NCBI GenBank assembly: GCA_015956445.1
Contig: WIUZ02000026.1
Location: 186,001-250,000 of the forward strand
Reading direction: 5' to 3'
DNA length: 64,000 nt
Source of the DNA: Thelephora terrestris
Taxonomy: Eukaryota > Basidiomycota > Agaricomycetes > Thelephorales > Thelephoraceae
Shown here: piece by piece, positions 37,092 to 48,500 of the stretch
Numbering within the stretch: the first letter of the stretch is position 1
Layout: each line of letters starts with the position of its first letter
Translations under genes and position numbers: made by a program
Notes under the pieces: model-generated
Seen by the model: the letters and a program-made list of their open reading frames with translations, nothing else
Told to the model about the DNA's origin: nothing
Database searches by the model: none

Positions 37092-38410
37092 TCACCGCAC
37101 CCAGTCAAACGCCGGGCTCCTTGGCGAGACCACGATCGCGTCGAGTTCCGCATCTTCGTCCTCTTCCAAATTCGGTAACTGAACCGTCACCGGATACATC
37201 AGAGGCGGGGGCTCGAGTCCAGCAGCCATGCAGAGGCTCCACGACTGCTGCGGCAGAGAGGTGTAACCGGTCAGATCAAACCGATCACACCACCCTTCCT
37301 CCTCTTCCTTGTAGGATTCGAGGAGTGAGCCTGAACTGGACCCAGACTTGACCCCGTCTCCTTCCTCCATCTCTGCCAGTCGCTGATCAGTGGCAGCTTC
37401 AGGGATGTCGACGTCCGCGAAGTCGTACACGGAAAACAACGTTGAAGAGGATCGGGCAGGAGACGCAGTGGTCGGTCCGTCAACGGGTGGATTGGCGAAA
37501 ACCGACCACGAGAGGGAAGGAGAAACTTCAGGGAGGAACTCGTGGGGTGTCACAGCGCCTACACGCGAGTATCCCTCTACTCGAGAACCTTGATGAGGGG
37601 CCGGCCAATCGAAAGCAGCGGCACTCCTACTCCAATAGCTTGCCGGGGCGGACGATTCCGACTCAGAATCCGAGTAGGTGTCGAACTCGAACGACTCACA
37701 ATCCTCGACTTCCTCTTTCGCGGAATACCAACCACTGACCTCGTCATCAGCGCAGCCCGACCCTGACTCCGGAGATCCAGACAGCGAGTCCGAAATGGGA
37801 GAAGTGGAACCCTCTGGAGGAGGGCAGAACTCGGCAAGCAGTTTATCCTCGTGGTCTTCAAAGCGGGTCAGCCATGTCGGAAGGGGATAGACGGCCTTGG
37901 GAATAGCCAGGGGTGGTTCATGCCTGGCGCAGGATCCGCGTTGGTAACGGGGAGGTCGCGGTCCTACGACCCGTGGTACCCTGGTGGAGGTGGCCTTGGT
38001 CTGGACCGGGACTCGCGATCGGTCAACGGTCTGTCCAACCCGCTCTTGCGCGAATGCGAATCGGGATCTCTGTGATGTATCCCGTTAGTCTTGAGTTCGT
38101 GATCCACCGAGGGCAGATCACTCACTTCTTTGGGGACCTGTAACATGTCCTCCGACGATCTTTGGCCGCGATCGACACGGCTACCCACGTTCGTACCCTC
38201 CTTAACGCGAGATTCACCCTGAGATTGGGAATAAAAGGAAATCCCAGGGTCGGCGGTAGGGATAGGGCTGAAAGGGTCGGGACCGAACGGGTCGAAGGTG
38301 TGGTTCGCCAACCAGTCGCTATATGAGGGAATGGACTGAGGGTCGAATCGTGGACCGAAGGAGTTGATGGCCATCAGCATCTCCAAAACGTTTTCGGTGG
38401 CAAAAGGCAT
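37092..38410 (-). CDS. Serine/proline-rich hypothetical protein with YPLPxW motif
   Basis: Two exons, 38410-38126 and 38069-37092, are separated by a 56-bp intron with a consensus GTGAGT donor and an ACAG acceptor, and give 420 residues. The splice moves between two overlapping open frames. The protein is disordered: it starts MPFATENVLEMLMAINSFG, has a basic Arg/Pro-rich middle (GPRPPRYQRGSC), then IPKAVYPLPTWLTRFEDHED, and acidic Ser-rich runs such as DTYSDSESESS. The YPLPxW block links it to the gene at 15648-16718. No domain is known to me. It may be a regulatory or scaffold protein, but that is a guess. Confidence 0.6.
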
Positions 38411-39089
38411 TGCTCGATGAGAGTTCAGGGCTCAAATAAGAATTGGCGGCGGTGGTGGTCGGTGTTGACAGCTCGCAATTGGTGAGAGAATGCAGATGCA
38501 ATGGTACGCGGTGGAGAAGTGATAAGCGGTAAGCTTAGCTTCTAAGGACGAGGGGTATGAGAGGGTGTGTGGAAGGCGAGCCGGTGAATGAGACGCATTA
38601 TAAACACTTGGGCATGGCCCAGAAATCCCGACGCGGCGAATGGGTCTGTGGCGCACAAAGGATAATATATCCTGGCCCCCCGCCATGCAGATCATGGCTA
38701 AACAGCCACGGTCATGGTGCGGAAGAGGGCCATGCGCTGATGCGGCGGTGCGGGAGCGAAGAGGGCCATTTCCATCACGGCTGAGATAAGGCGGCAGATG
38801 GTGAAGGGGGATTGGATGTAGAGTGTGGGTTTGAGTCCGGTTCGGCCGGAGTGGCTCATGGTTCTGGGATTTTCTGGCCGTGATTCGTCTGCAATTTCGG
38901 GAACGTCCTGCACAGGGTACCGCCCATTGTGGCGGAAGTCTTCAGGCTTCGACAGGTGGCTTGAAATGTTGCTTATCGAGTTCCTTGACCTTCGGCGTGG
39001 GTTTTCGTCACAAAGCGTAAGTGGAGGGGGATGAATGAGAAAGCAGTTGCTGGAAGGGGTGAAGCGCCGATTCCGCTGATCGAACTGTG
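38411..39089. other. Intergenic, no gene supported
   Basis: Nothing recognisable. It marks the border between the conserved gene block and the accessory region. Confidence 0.45.
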
Positions 39090-39660
39090 GGTTCCCTCTC
39101 GTCCTCAGCCATGGGCCACCGCCTCATCTTTATTTCTAGATTTCCATGGACCCACCACCCCAGTAAATTCTCAAAGCTGTCCACTACTACGTGCCAATCT
39201 ATCATGCAGAATTATTTGCTCTCTTCGTCGCAAGGCGGTGGCGAGAACGGTGTCAAACAACGCTACCTTCACTTGAGTATTATTGTTCTCAAGCGAACGC
39301 GTTGGCGCGCGAACATACCACGGGACCCAGATGGGATTCCTTCGTGCGCTAACGACATTACTTTCCAGTATATGTTGACCCCACACTCCTCGACCGGAAG
39401 TCTCCCCCGCGCGTCAAGACTTTGTTATTCTGCGAGACAGGAGGTGCCACCCAGCGAAGCTTACAAAACCATAGGATCTGACACGTTTGAGAGGTAATTT
39501 ACCCTCACTCTCATCGCTCCACTTCCTTTGACTCCGCCGAACCCCCGGTTTCAGCCTCTCCAGATGAGACCTGGCAGAGGGAGGGAACCATTACATCTGT
39601 TGGATCAGTCATTGTGTGGAAGGATGAGCGAGTTGGCACTTCGAGGTATGTGTTTGCCAG
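39090..39660 (+). pseudogene. F-box gene relic (DPDGIPSY subfamily)
   Basis: VARRWRERCQ near 39230-39260 is the end of an F-box. After a change of frame, the diagnostic RWRANIPRDPDGIPS block (39300-39345) follows. Later pieces (SPDETWQREGTITSVGSVIV, then VWKDERVGTS at about 39560-39645) look like the downstream region. The frame change between the F-box and the DPDGIPS block has no splice sites, so the gene is broken. It is related to the relic at 40532-40746. Confidence 0.5.
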
Positions 39661-40531
39661 GGCTGGAGATTGGTGTTGACGAACCGTCGGTTGTATAGGA
39701 TTTCAACCCACCCGCAATCGTGTTCGTGATTCCTCATACTAACGTGTCTACCAAAATCAAGGTGGTTTGGGGTTGACCCAAGAGAGGGACCGCGCCCTGT
39801 CGTTCATTACAATCGTTTCCTTCTCTTGCGGAAGTTAGAGCCGAGCTTTCCCCAGGCTTCCTCGCCGGTCTTCTTGCAGGTCCCCTATCTTCCATTCGCA
39901 CAGTCCCAGAGTTTTATTCCGTCACTTTCTCATTCGATAGCCGATGGGCCACTGCCTCGATACCCCCGTCCTCCGGAAATCGGGTTGCTGTGGATGAATG
40001 GCTGACGTAGGCGGTCACCACGCATGCTGCGGCAAAATTCTGCTTGAGTGTTGTTCTGGCGGGGCGGCCGGAGGACAATTTGAACTGGGGGGGGGGGTAC
40101 TTCCCCGAGTTCAGCAGAGCTGTGGGAGAACTGAGAAAAGAAATTCACGACCATGACCACTGGGATCCGAGGACGATTTTTGATGCTGAGCGTTGGAGAA
40201 ATGGCCGTAACCTGCATGAAAATGGGGATGTGAACGAAGGGGCCTCGATCTGAGCCCACCCTTGCGTAAATTTCTATGGAATATTGCTGCCAACAGTTTG
40301 AGGCTCCAGATAGATCCTGGCGCGCCCAACTGAGCGCTTAAGCTCAAGCGGGAAAACGGGTTCACCGTCACGGTATTTCTACTTGATCACCCTCCAGCTT
40401 CCTTCCATAAAGCGATCTGCAAGATCGCTGTCGGTTGCTTACTGGGGTCCATCGTCAGTCATGCTTCACTAGTCTACTTGAGGAGATCGCACTCATCTTC
40501 GAGCTCTCAGATCTCACCTGCTCGTCATTGC
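39661..40531. other. No clear gene; possible tail of the F-box relic
   Basis: An open stretch near 40060-40253 (YFPEFSRAVGELRKEIHDHD) could be coding but has no recognisable partner. A run of about ten G residues occurs near 40088-40097. Confidence 0.4.
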
Positions 40532-40746
40532 ATGGATACACTCGCCCAAGAGCTCATCGATGAAATTATCAACAATGTTCCACCCCAGGACATGCCCTCT
40601 TCTCTCGTCGTGAGGCGCTGGAGACGTAAAACCCAACAACGCAACTTCGAGCTCGTCCTATTCATGTTCGAAAATCTGGACCTTTGAGAGGTCAACATCC
40701 CACAGGACTTAGTCGATGGCATCCCTTCCTACATTCGCCATGTGTG
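40532..40746 (+). pseudogene. F-box gene relic, truncated
   Basis: MDTLAQELIDEIINNVPPQD then MPSSLVVRRWRRKTQQRNFE is a clear F-box of the agaricomycete DPDGIPSY subfamily. After ENLDL a stop codon (40685-40687) interrupts it. The expected next block follows in the same frame as EVNIPQDLVDGIPSYIRHV, ending in another stop; it holds an extra residue compared with NIPQDPDGIPSY. No C-terminal repeat region follows, so this is a dead fragment. Confidence 0.6.
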
Positions 40747-40776
40747 AGCCGGTGAGTGAGCGTGCTGGGATCTCGT

Positions 40777-40866
40777 CTAAATAGACGAGATACAGATCTC
40801 AGTGAGCGAGGGGAATAAGAGCAACACTCTGATATAGTCTGACCTAAATAGACGAGATACAGATCT
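40777..40866. repeat. Two 23-bp direct repeats around a dispersed 30-mer
   Basis: A 23-bp unit at 40777-40799, ending GACGAGATACAGATCT, recurs exactly at 40844-40866. The first copy also forms a small palindrome (CTCGTCTAAATAGACGAG). The spacer contains a 30-mer (40799-40828, starting TCAGTGAGCGAGGGG) that recurs exactly at 57301-57330. Confidence 0.7.
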
Positions 40867-41171
40867 AGCTACAGGTCAGATAGGGATACGAGCATAGATA
40901 CTGCCGGTTTCGAAAAAGTTGGTACACGTGAATTTTGTCGCGTCGTGAAAAATACATACCTTTGAACAGTGAAGATTTCGCTTGGGTGTTTCGCCTCGAT
41001 GACAACGTGATTTCTATTTTCAAAGCTCCTGTGAAGCCCACCTCTACCTAGGGTACTCCAGATAGTATTATAGACCGAAACGATACACGTACTAAACCTG
41101 GAGCTCATCACGATCGAAGGAAATCTCTCGTTGCGCTTGGCTACCCCAGTCACCGCTGATCATTTCTTGCT

Positions 41172-44100
41172 ATGTCAAAGAAACAAAACATAGAGAGCCA
41201 GGCTCTCCGCCGCAGCACACGCAGCCAAAAAACCACCACCGAAGGATACAATTCTAGCAATCCTGGGGATATTTCAGGGTCAGCAACGCCTATATCGTCA
41301 GGAGGCCCGGACGGCAGCGAGCGGGATGGATCTGGCCAACATTTCAAACCCGTAGCACCTGAATCCGCAGGAAATCAAACTGAGGACGACGACTTTATGC
41401 CCACTGCACAAGAAGTGGCAGAGACGTTAGCTGGAATGAGATTGAGACATGGTGACAATAGGGGTCACGAGGTGAGCTTCACTCAACCCGGCAGATAGCC
41501 TCATGGACACTGGGTTTTGACCGCAACGCTTGATAGGAGGTGACGCACAGCCAAGTTCCATTGATAGTAGGAACAGAAGGTCAGATTTGCGCATGCCGTT
41601 ACAATTGTGGACTTACTGTACCAGTAAACTGACCTGTCTCTCCCCTCTTCGCTTTCCCAATTGGGAAAAACATGTTGTCCGAAACTTTCCTCAGTGAAGA
41701 CATTACTTGGACCAGGTTCATCAAAGTCGCTTCCGGGGAAATGCGCCTAAAGGAGGGTCATGTGCCCCAACTTGCATGGAAGTTTAGCAACGGCCTGGGC
41801 TCAAAAGCATGGGTCACCCTCTCGGACGAACGCTCGTACAAGTGTATGATGAAAGCTGGGGCAAAGCGAATTCGGGACCGAGCCAAAAAGGAAAGTAACT
41901 TGGCCGATGCTGACCTTGCTTCAGGATGGAGGATCGATCTCCAGGTTTTAAATAAGGTGGAGAGGGTATTGGACACAGAGGATGCTGATGAGGGTGAGAT
42001 AGAGGCGCCAAAGAGAAAGGAGAAGGCGAAGAAGACGAAGGGTAAGAAGAAGACGAAGGGGAAAGCACCGGCAACAAAGCGAAAACATGGTGGTCCAAAA
42101 AGGCATTCATTTTCTGGATCAGGGTCCTATTGTGATGATTTCGCCGTTTACCCCCTTTCATTTCCCTTATTTAACGCCTCATCACCACTAAGTCAGTTGG
42201 TGCCCTGCCCTAAACATGGCGGTAAACTGTTTATTATGCCATATGCCCTATGCCTAACGATACAAAGTCCAATACGTGGAACGTGCTACTAGTCAAGATA
42301 CCCCAGAAGACCCGAGGTATAATACGTGAACATGTACCGGCGAACCTTCATACGAAGATTCCCCCTACCTGGCCCTCCGTTGCCCCTGGACGACTAGTAG
42401 ATATTCAGACTACCGACAACAAGGGATGTATTAATAAGTGTCGCGCGTTGACCTCTCGCAGAAGTCAACCGGCTTATTAATCTGACCCTTGGATTGGACT
42501 TACGAAAACCAATATGCTTTACGACTCATGGATCATATGCAATAAACAAGAAAGAAGATTAATTCCTTGGAAGCTCAACAGTACAAAAGAGTTATTTAAT
42601 CAATATCTCTGCGGATCCTTTGTACTACTTCCAAGGCCGATCTCACCAACTCCTCGTTCAACCAATTCTGTTCCCTAATCTCGTTTGGGTCCACGTCTGA
42701 CAAGTCATCATAATCTGGAAGCTCTGTGTCAGAGTTCGGTTCGCTATCAGGAACGAACTCGGCGTACGGATCATACTCCAGGGCAGGCCATTGACGACGA
42801 CTACCCCAAGGAGTAGACACGAACCCAGGACGAGGAGTATCCCTACGGACAACTCCTACGTTCTGGTAGAATTCGTCGCTCCCAATTTCAATGACCTCAT
42901 CATCAACGGGAACCAACCTGTTCTCATGACGGACCAATAAACGAGCGGGCGGAGACTCAGCCCGATTAGGAATAATCGGTGAACCGGCTCGATGGGAAAC
43001 CTCCTCTTCTTCCTCAACTTGGACCTCCGGCTCGCTACACTTCCTCTGAAGATCCCGGACTTCTCCGGTCAACTCGGAGACACGACGAGTAAGGCGAACC
43101 TAAAACGAATAGGGTTAGAAGACATCAAAAACCTTCAACCCCTACTCGTTACCTTATCGTCTTCCAATTCTCCGGTCTTCGTAACGAGGCTCCGGACCAA
43201 GTCCTTCAACGTAATCACCTCTCCCTAGAAAGAAAGTTTGAGTTAGAAAGGTCAATTACTCCCGACCCAAACTTTCTTACATTCAACCTGTCGATCGCCA
43301 TACCATACTGCTCCTGCTCATCTTCAATCTTCAAGATGCCCTCATGGCATCCAAGGAACTCCTTCTCCAGTTTCTCAATCTCTTCGCGACGACCATCAAC
43401 TCGCTCATTAACATGAGCAATCTCATCCATCAACATGGACCCAACGTTACCCGTATGGATAACGCTGGCTTCCAACACGGAGTTGAAAGTCTCATTGGTC
43501 TCGGTGACGAACTCAACACCCCTGTTAAGGAGTTCGGTCGCATAGGGGTTGGTCTCGATACGCGCCAACTTGCGCCGAGACACCCTACGAGAAGCTTGGA
43601 TAAAGTCCCGAAAACCTAAAAGGAGTTAGCTTGGTTTCCTAAACCGGAATGCGCAAACAGGGCCCCCACCTAAGTCGGTAAACCCTTCTTCAGGGTCGGC
43701 GGTGGCGGTGCGGTCCATGATAGCTCCCAAGGTGGGATAAGGACGGGATGAATCCCGACGGGCATGGGAGAAACGATCAATGTTGTAGTTGTTCTCCTGA
43801 ACAGGAGAGTAGGAGGAAGAGCGACGAGTGGGATTGCGAGTAGAAGCATGAGGCATGTTGGCTGTGTGTAACAAAGGGTGGTTTGTTGGAAGACCAGTCA
43901 TCCAACCCCCTTTGGTTATATACCAAATGCCACGCCCCTTCCACGACTCAGGAGTTGAGTCATCCTTTCTATTGTTTACTGCGCATGACCCACATGACAT
44001 CATATGCCCCTATCTTTAGTCATATGCTCCCCTTTTGCTATTGGCTGTTAGTCAGCCATACCCACATTCCTTCCGAACATTCTCAGGCTACGTCATGCTT

Positions 44101-45493
44101 TGTAAACGCTCTCAAATTGCTATTGGCCGCCACACTTTCGTTTATCAGCTGATAACTTGTAGCATTAGTCACCACGTAAAGCACAGACCATGCAGTGCTG
44201 TGCACGGACCATGTTTGTCTGTGTTTGTATCATTAGTGTAGTTACATGTCACTGTCACGTCACAAATCTAAGTAGTATATATACTCAGAGTAGTTTAGCC
44301 TGTACTCCTTAGATTTGTTATCATCAGACTCTCCGTGACCTCTACTGCTGTGTGCTTAGAGCAAGAGTGCCTGAAGACCCTTGTCTCCTTCCTTCTCCTC
44401 TCTTCTCATCTAGTCTGTGAAGAGACTTCCGATATCCCTGGGTTTGCAACAGGGTTATTACTGTGTGTTTGATCCCTGAAGTGATAGGTTTGGATAGCAA
44501 GAGTGCTATTGAACTGTAGAGGTCGCGTCGGCCTGACACCTATGGCAACTGACATATGAATCGTTCTCAGCCCCGGAAGAAAGCCAAGCAAGTCCGAGGA
44601 GATCCTGACCCGAACATTGGATCAGGAACATCAGACTCAGACATCAAAAACGACTCGGGGTCTGACAGTACCAACGTCTCTGAGACGGGGATCGTTGAAA
44701 AGATCCGAAAGGAGAATTGTTGCGCCCGCTGTGACACTCCATGTGTGTTGCTGACAAACGCTACCCACCATCGCTACTCAATGGAGGAACTTTCCATGTG
44801 GGCTACAATGATAGTGAGATGCGGTTGAATCTTCCCATGTTCGCGATTTCTGACATGCGCCCATCTATCTAGAATCACAGTGAGTGGGAGAGCTACAGAC
44901 GTCCTCCAAAGGAGGTACTCGAGAGAGTTTACAAAAACTATCCACGGGTAATGCTCCCTACGGATCTTACCGGCCAACCGACCGTCTTAGCAAAAGGTCG
45001 GAGACCTCCGGCCTCCGATTCCGCATACAGCTATCCACCAAATCCGTTCCCCGGGTGGAACCCGTATCTGGCGGGCAGATTTTTGAACGTTCCCCCAGGT
45101 CCTTCGTACCCAATCCCTGGTCCTTCCACTGTGCCCTTTTATTCTCCAGATACTACTACCTCCTACACAAACATCCCACCTAATCCTCCTGCTGACAAGG
45201 AGAGGTACAGGTCACCGAGCAACGATGATCAAAGTGTCGAGTACCCCACCATCTCTGACTTCTTCGTGGAGCTTGAAACCATTGACCGCGGTAACCACTA
45301 CTTCACCAACTATATGAATCTCTTCAATCAGCACGGTTACTTCCATCTCGATGAACTTGCGGTTGATTCGCTCACTGCGGAACGCATGGTGGAGATAATC
45401 CCGGGTATGACAGATGGAACTGCACGTGCAATCAAAACCAAAGTATCTTCGAAAATCAAGAAGATCAAGGGCGGGAACAGGGCGAAGCACTAA
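41172..45493 (+). CDS. Repeat-family hypothetical gene split by element Y
   Basis: Two coding blocks lie either side of element Y. The left one has exon 41172 to about 41470 (MSKKQNIESQALRRSTRSQ and onward) and an exon from about 41668 (ITWTRFIKVASGEMRLKEGH, LAWKFSNGLGSKAWVTLSD, then a Lys-rich KKTKGKKKTKGK linker). The right one has an exon with CCARCDTPCVLL and MEELSMWATMI ending at 44813, and exon 44873-45493 with a Pro/Tyr-rich stretch and a SAM-like end (DFFVELETIDRG, MVEIIPGMTDGTARAIKTK). I recall this layout (ubiquitin-like N-part, Lys linker, C/H block plus LxxWAxM, C-terminal SAM-like fold) as a high-copy basidiomycete gene family, probably linked to mobile DNA. Y seems to sit in or next to an intron. 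Function unknown. Confidence 0.6.
42131..44538 (-). mobile_element. Element Y: TG...CA ended, 5-bp TSD, no LTR pair, one spliced gene
   Basis: On the minus strand Y begins TGTCAGGCCGACGCG at 44538 and ends AATCATCACA at 42131. It is flanked by CCTAT at 42126-42130 and 44539-44543. Length 2,408 bp. I see no direct repeat of one end near the other. It holds about 680 bp of non-coding leader, a multi-exon gene on the same strand (42596-43856), and a 465 bp tail. The layout matches element X. See findings. Confidence 0.75.
42596..43856 (-). CDS. Coiled-coil protein of element Y (unknown family)
   Basis: About four exons from an ATG at 43856: MPHASTRNPTRRSSSYSPVQ and onward to GFTDLG; then FRDFIQASRRVSRRKLARIE through a long heptad-rich stretch (EIEKLEKEFLGCHEGILKIE); a 24-residue exon (GEVITLKDLVRSLVTKTGEL); then RRVSELTGEVRDLQRKC and an acidic tail (ENRLVPVDDEVIEIGSDEF, DYDDLSDVDPNEIREQN). 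Introns are GT-AG, 50-60 bp. The tail block ENRLVPVDDEVIEI resembles ENLVPVP...EDEVMEV in the X protein. No enzymatic motif, zinc knuckle, DDE, RT or recombinase signature is visible. Confidence 0.65.
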
Positions 45494-45524
45494 TTACATG
45501 TACCCGTATTTTGAATGGAAACCC

Positions 45525-48500
45525 TCATCTGTACCCACACCTTTGAAACCACCCACAGGCGTCTTTGGGAGTGACGGAAAAAACCGCGTCATGTATTGCC
45601 ACAAGAATCTCCTTTTCATTGCTGGTTGTCGTGTTATGCTCAAGTGTGGGCAAGCAGTGGCGAAAGTCGGCCTTGATTGCGGAGAATGCCAACTCGATTG
45701 GGTTATAATCTGGAGAGTAGGGGGGGAGAAATTCACATCGCATGCCCCTAAATAGATCCGAGTGAGTGACAGTAAGAGAATCTGGTGGCAGATTATTACC
45801 GTTCGTAAATCATCTTCGAGACGTCTCGAGATTTGTGGATCCGACAGTTGTCCATCACTACAACTGACTTCGGGCCAGGAAACTCATTCATCTCGTCCAG
45901 GAGATCGTGAATGAATTTTTTGAAGCGCTGTCCATCATAGGAGCCTTGAACAATATCCAGGGCAATGATCCCATCGAGTGTTAATGCTGGGAGAACTGAA
46001 TAACTGACGAAACGTCAATCAAACAAAAGTAATTTGACTAGTCACTCACCGCTTGCCCCTGCAGAGTAAAACTTTTGTCGACACACGCTGTCCCTTGCTT
46101 GCCCACGCATTCTTGCGGTGCGCGACATGGCGGTCAAAGGAAGTTTCGTCCGCGAAAACAAGTTGATCAATCGTGTACCGGCCCGACATACGGAGCACAT
46201 ATTCAGCTCGTTTGAAAGCCGAGCGTTCTGCCGCGACACGCGATGCCTAGGCCACAGTTTCATCCTCAGTAACAAGGGGGAAAAGATGGTAGTCACCTTC
46301 TTTAGGGTAAGACCATTTCGTCTGAGTGTTTCCCAAACTAACTTGCGAGAGACTGTGACCCCTAAGTTGATCGCAATTTGGGAGCTGAGATCTTTGAGGT
46401 AAACGTCGGGTGTTCTTGTTGAGCAGGTAGGGTATAATGCTATACTACTACATGGATACTCTAATCCTTACCTGAAGGGGAGATGCTTATAGGTGCTAGT
46501 GGGGGAGAGAGAGAGAGAAGCGATTGATTGATCTATCTACACATGAGGGGTATATATATCTATCTACTCTATTAGTGTCACAACTGTATAGCGTGACTGA
46601 TGCAGGGTCCGTGCGGCGGCTTAAGGCACGCGCGCGTCATACCGATCGATCGGGTCACTGATGTGACATCGTCCCTTCGGGTCGCCTATTCAGCGCTCTC
46701 CGGCATCGGCTCTCGCTTATAGCGGTGGAGCCGGTTGACCCGTTGCCGGGCACAGACCTCCGGTTCAACACTCCCCCTTACTAAGTACAGCTCCCTGTAT
46801 AACTTCATTGGTGGGAACTGGACTGTAGTAAGTTGGAGGTATGTGCTCAGAAGAATTCAAGGCCTAGGGCATCTCTGAATTTTCTGAGTTTGACGATCCC
46901 AAGGTTTTTTGTTAGGAGATTGTCAGGAACATGGTATTTTTAAACTTTTTATAACACACTCTTTCTTCGAACTCTTCTTACCACTTCTTATGTTTTGAAT
47001 GCTTCACACTCCTTATCCTTCACACCCATCATTCAAAACACACAAACGTGCATACATTCACGGCAATACGAAACAACTGGCTATACAATGCTTATACAAC
47101 GTCCTCAAAAGTCGACTCTATCTACGGCAGGTCTCGTGATCATCACCCTTCCATCTCGGAGATCGTAGTGCTGGCCTCTCCTCGCAAGGACCTCCCCGAA
47201 CATGGCGTCACCATCTTCGGCACTCAGCTGAACGACTAGTTCAAGCTGATAGGAAGAGATGCCTTCGAGCGGACCGATCAGCCTCCCAGATGTCACCGAA
47301 CTCTGGAACACCTGGTCCCACATCTCCATCACCGGGTGACTGCTCGGTAGCACTATCGACGTAGTCGACGAGAGACCCTCCGTCTCCCTCGTCGGACCCC
47401 TGGGTGGGATCCTGTCTTGCGAGTCTAAGCTGGTGGCGAAGCTGGATCTCTGACTCGACCTGTCGGTAGGGACGGTGGACCCGATAGCGGAACTCTCGTC
47501 CCCCATCTCGACCAGACTGGTCACCATCCAACTCAACTGGACGCGGATACGGGTTAGCCGAAGGAGCCATGCGATGAGCAAGGCGGCGTCGAGAGCGTTT
47601 ACAACGCTGCCCCTTGATCACCGGACGCACCTCAATGGCCCTCGGAACATCTTCGGCCCGGTCGACTTCCATGACCTCATCCTCGATCTTGACCAGCTGA
47701 CTGATCGGCTGCAACGGGCAGCGCCGACAGTTCTCCTTGTCGGACTCGGCCAACGTGGAAGCCGGAGCCGGAGTCGGGACGGGAACCAAGTTCTCTACCG
47801 GAGGCGTCGCATAGGACGACGGGTTAGGCGATGGGAGTACCACCTCGTCGGCGTACTCCAGCTCGAACGGAACGTCGGCAGTCCCCTGACCAACCAACTT
47901 CGGACCCTCCTTGCAGTTGCAGGTCTTATCCTGCAAGGACGCGACCTGCGCCGTCAATACCGCCACCACGTCCTCGAGCTGTTCCGTCTAGAAGAACCTC
48001 TCAGTCATTGCATAAACCTGCAAAGGCTGAAAGCACCTTTTCATCCCTTCTAGCCAGCGCTCCCTTGATGTTGTTGTCCCTGACCTTCAGCCCGGCGATC
48101 AACTCTTGATGGTTGGCGACCATAGCCTCCAACGCCTCATTCGTTCCCTGCTGGAAGGCAGCGAGAGTCTCCTTCATCTGAAGACCCTCCGCCGACAAAC
48201 GAAGGACGTCTGCCTTCGCCTCCTTCACTTTGCGCTCCAATCGTTCCACCTAGGCGTTTGGTTAATCGAGAGTCATACTCGATCATCCAGACTGAAAACC
48301 TACCCGGTTTTCCTCCCTCTCGAACGAGCGACCACAGCAGCGTCGTGGAAGCAGTGGCATGGCGGACAGCCCGAGGAACGGTTGCCCCGTGCTCCAACAG
48401 GTCCTGGTCATAGATCCCCCTTTGCAGGGTATACCAGAGCTCCTTCTTGATCGGATGCTCCAACTCCCCGAACCTACCCCTCATCTGGAAGATCACCTTC

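Noticed and set aside
43858-44538. LTR pair of element Y.
   Set aside because: I compared the first ~680 bases of Y with its last ~460 by eye and found no direct repeat; only the TG...CA ends and the 5-bp duplication are LTR-like.
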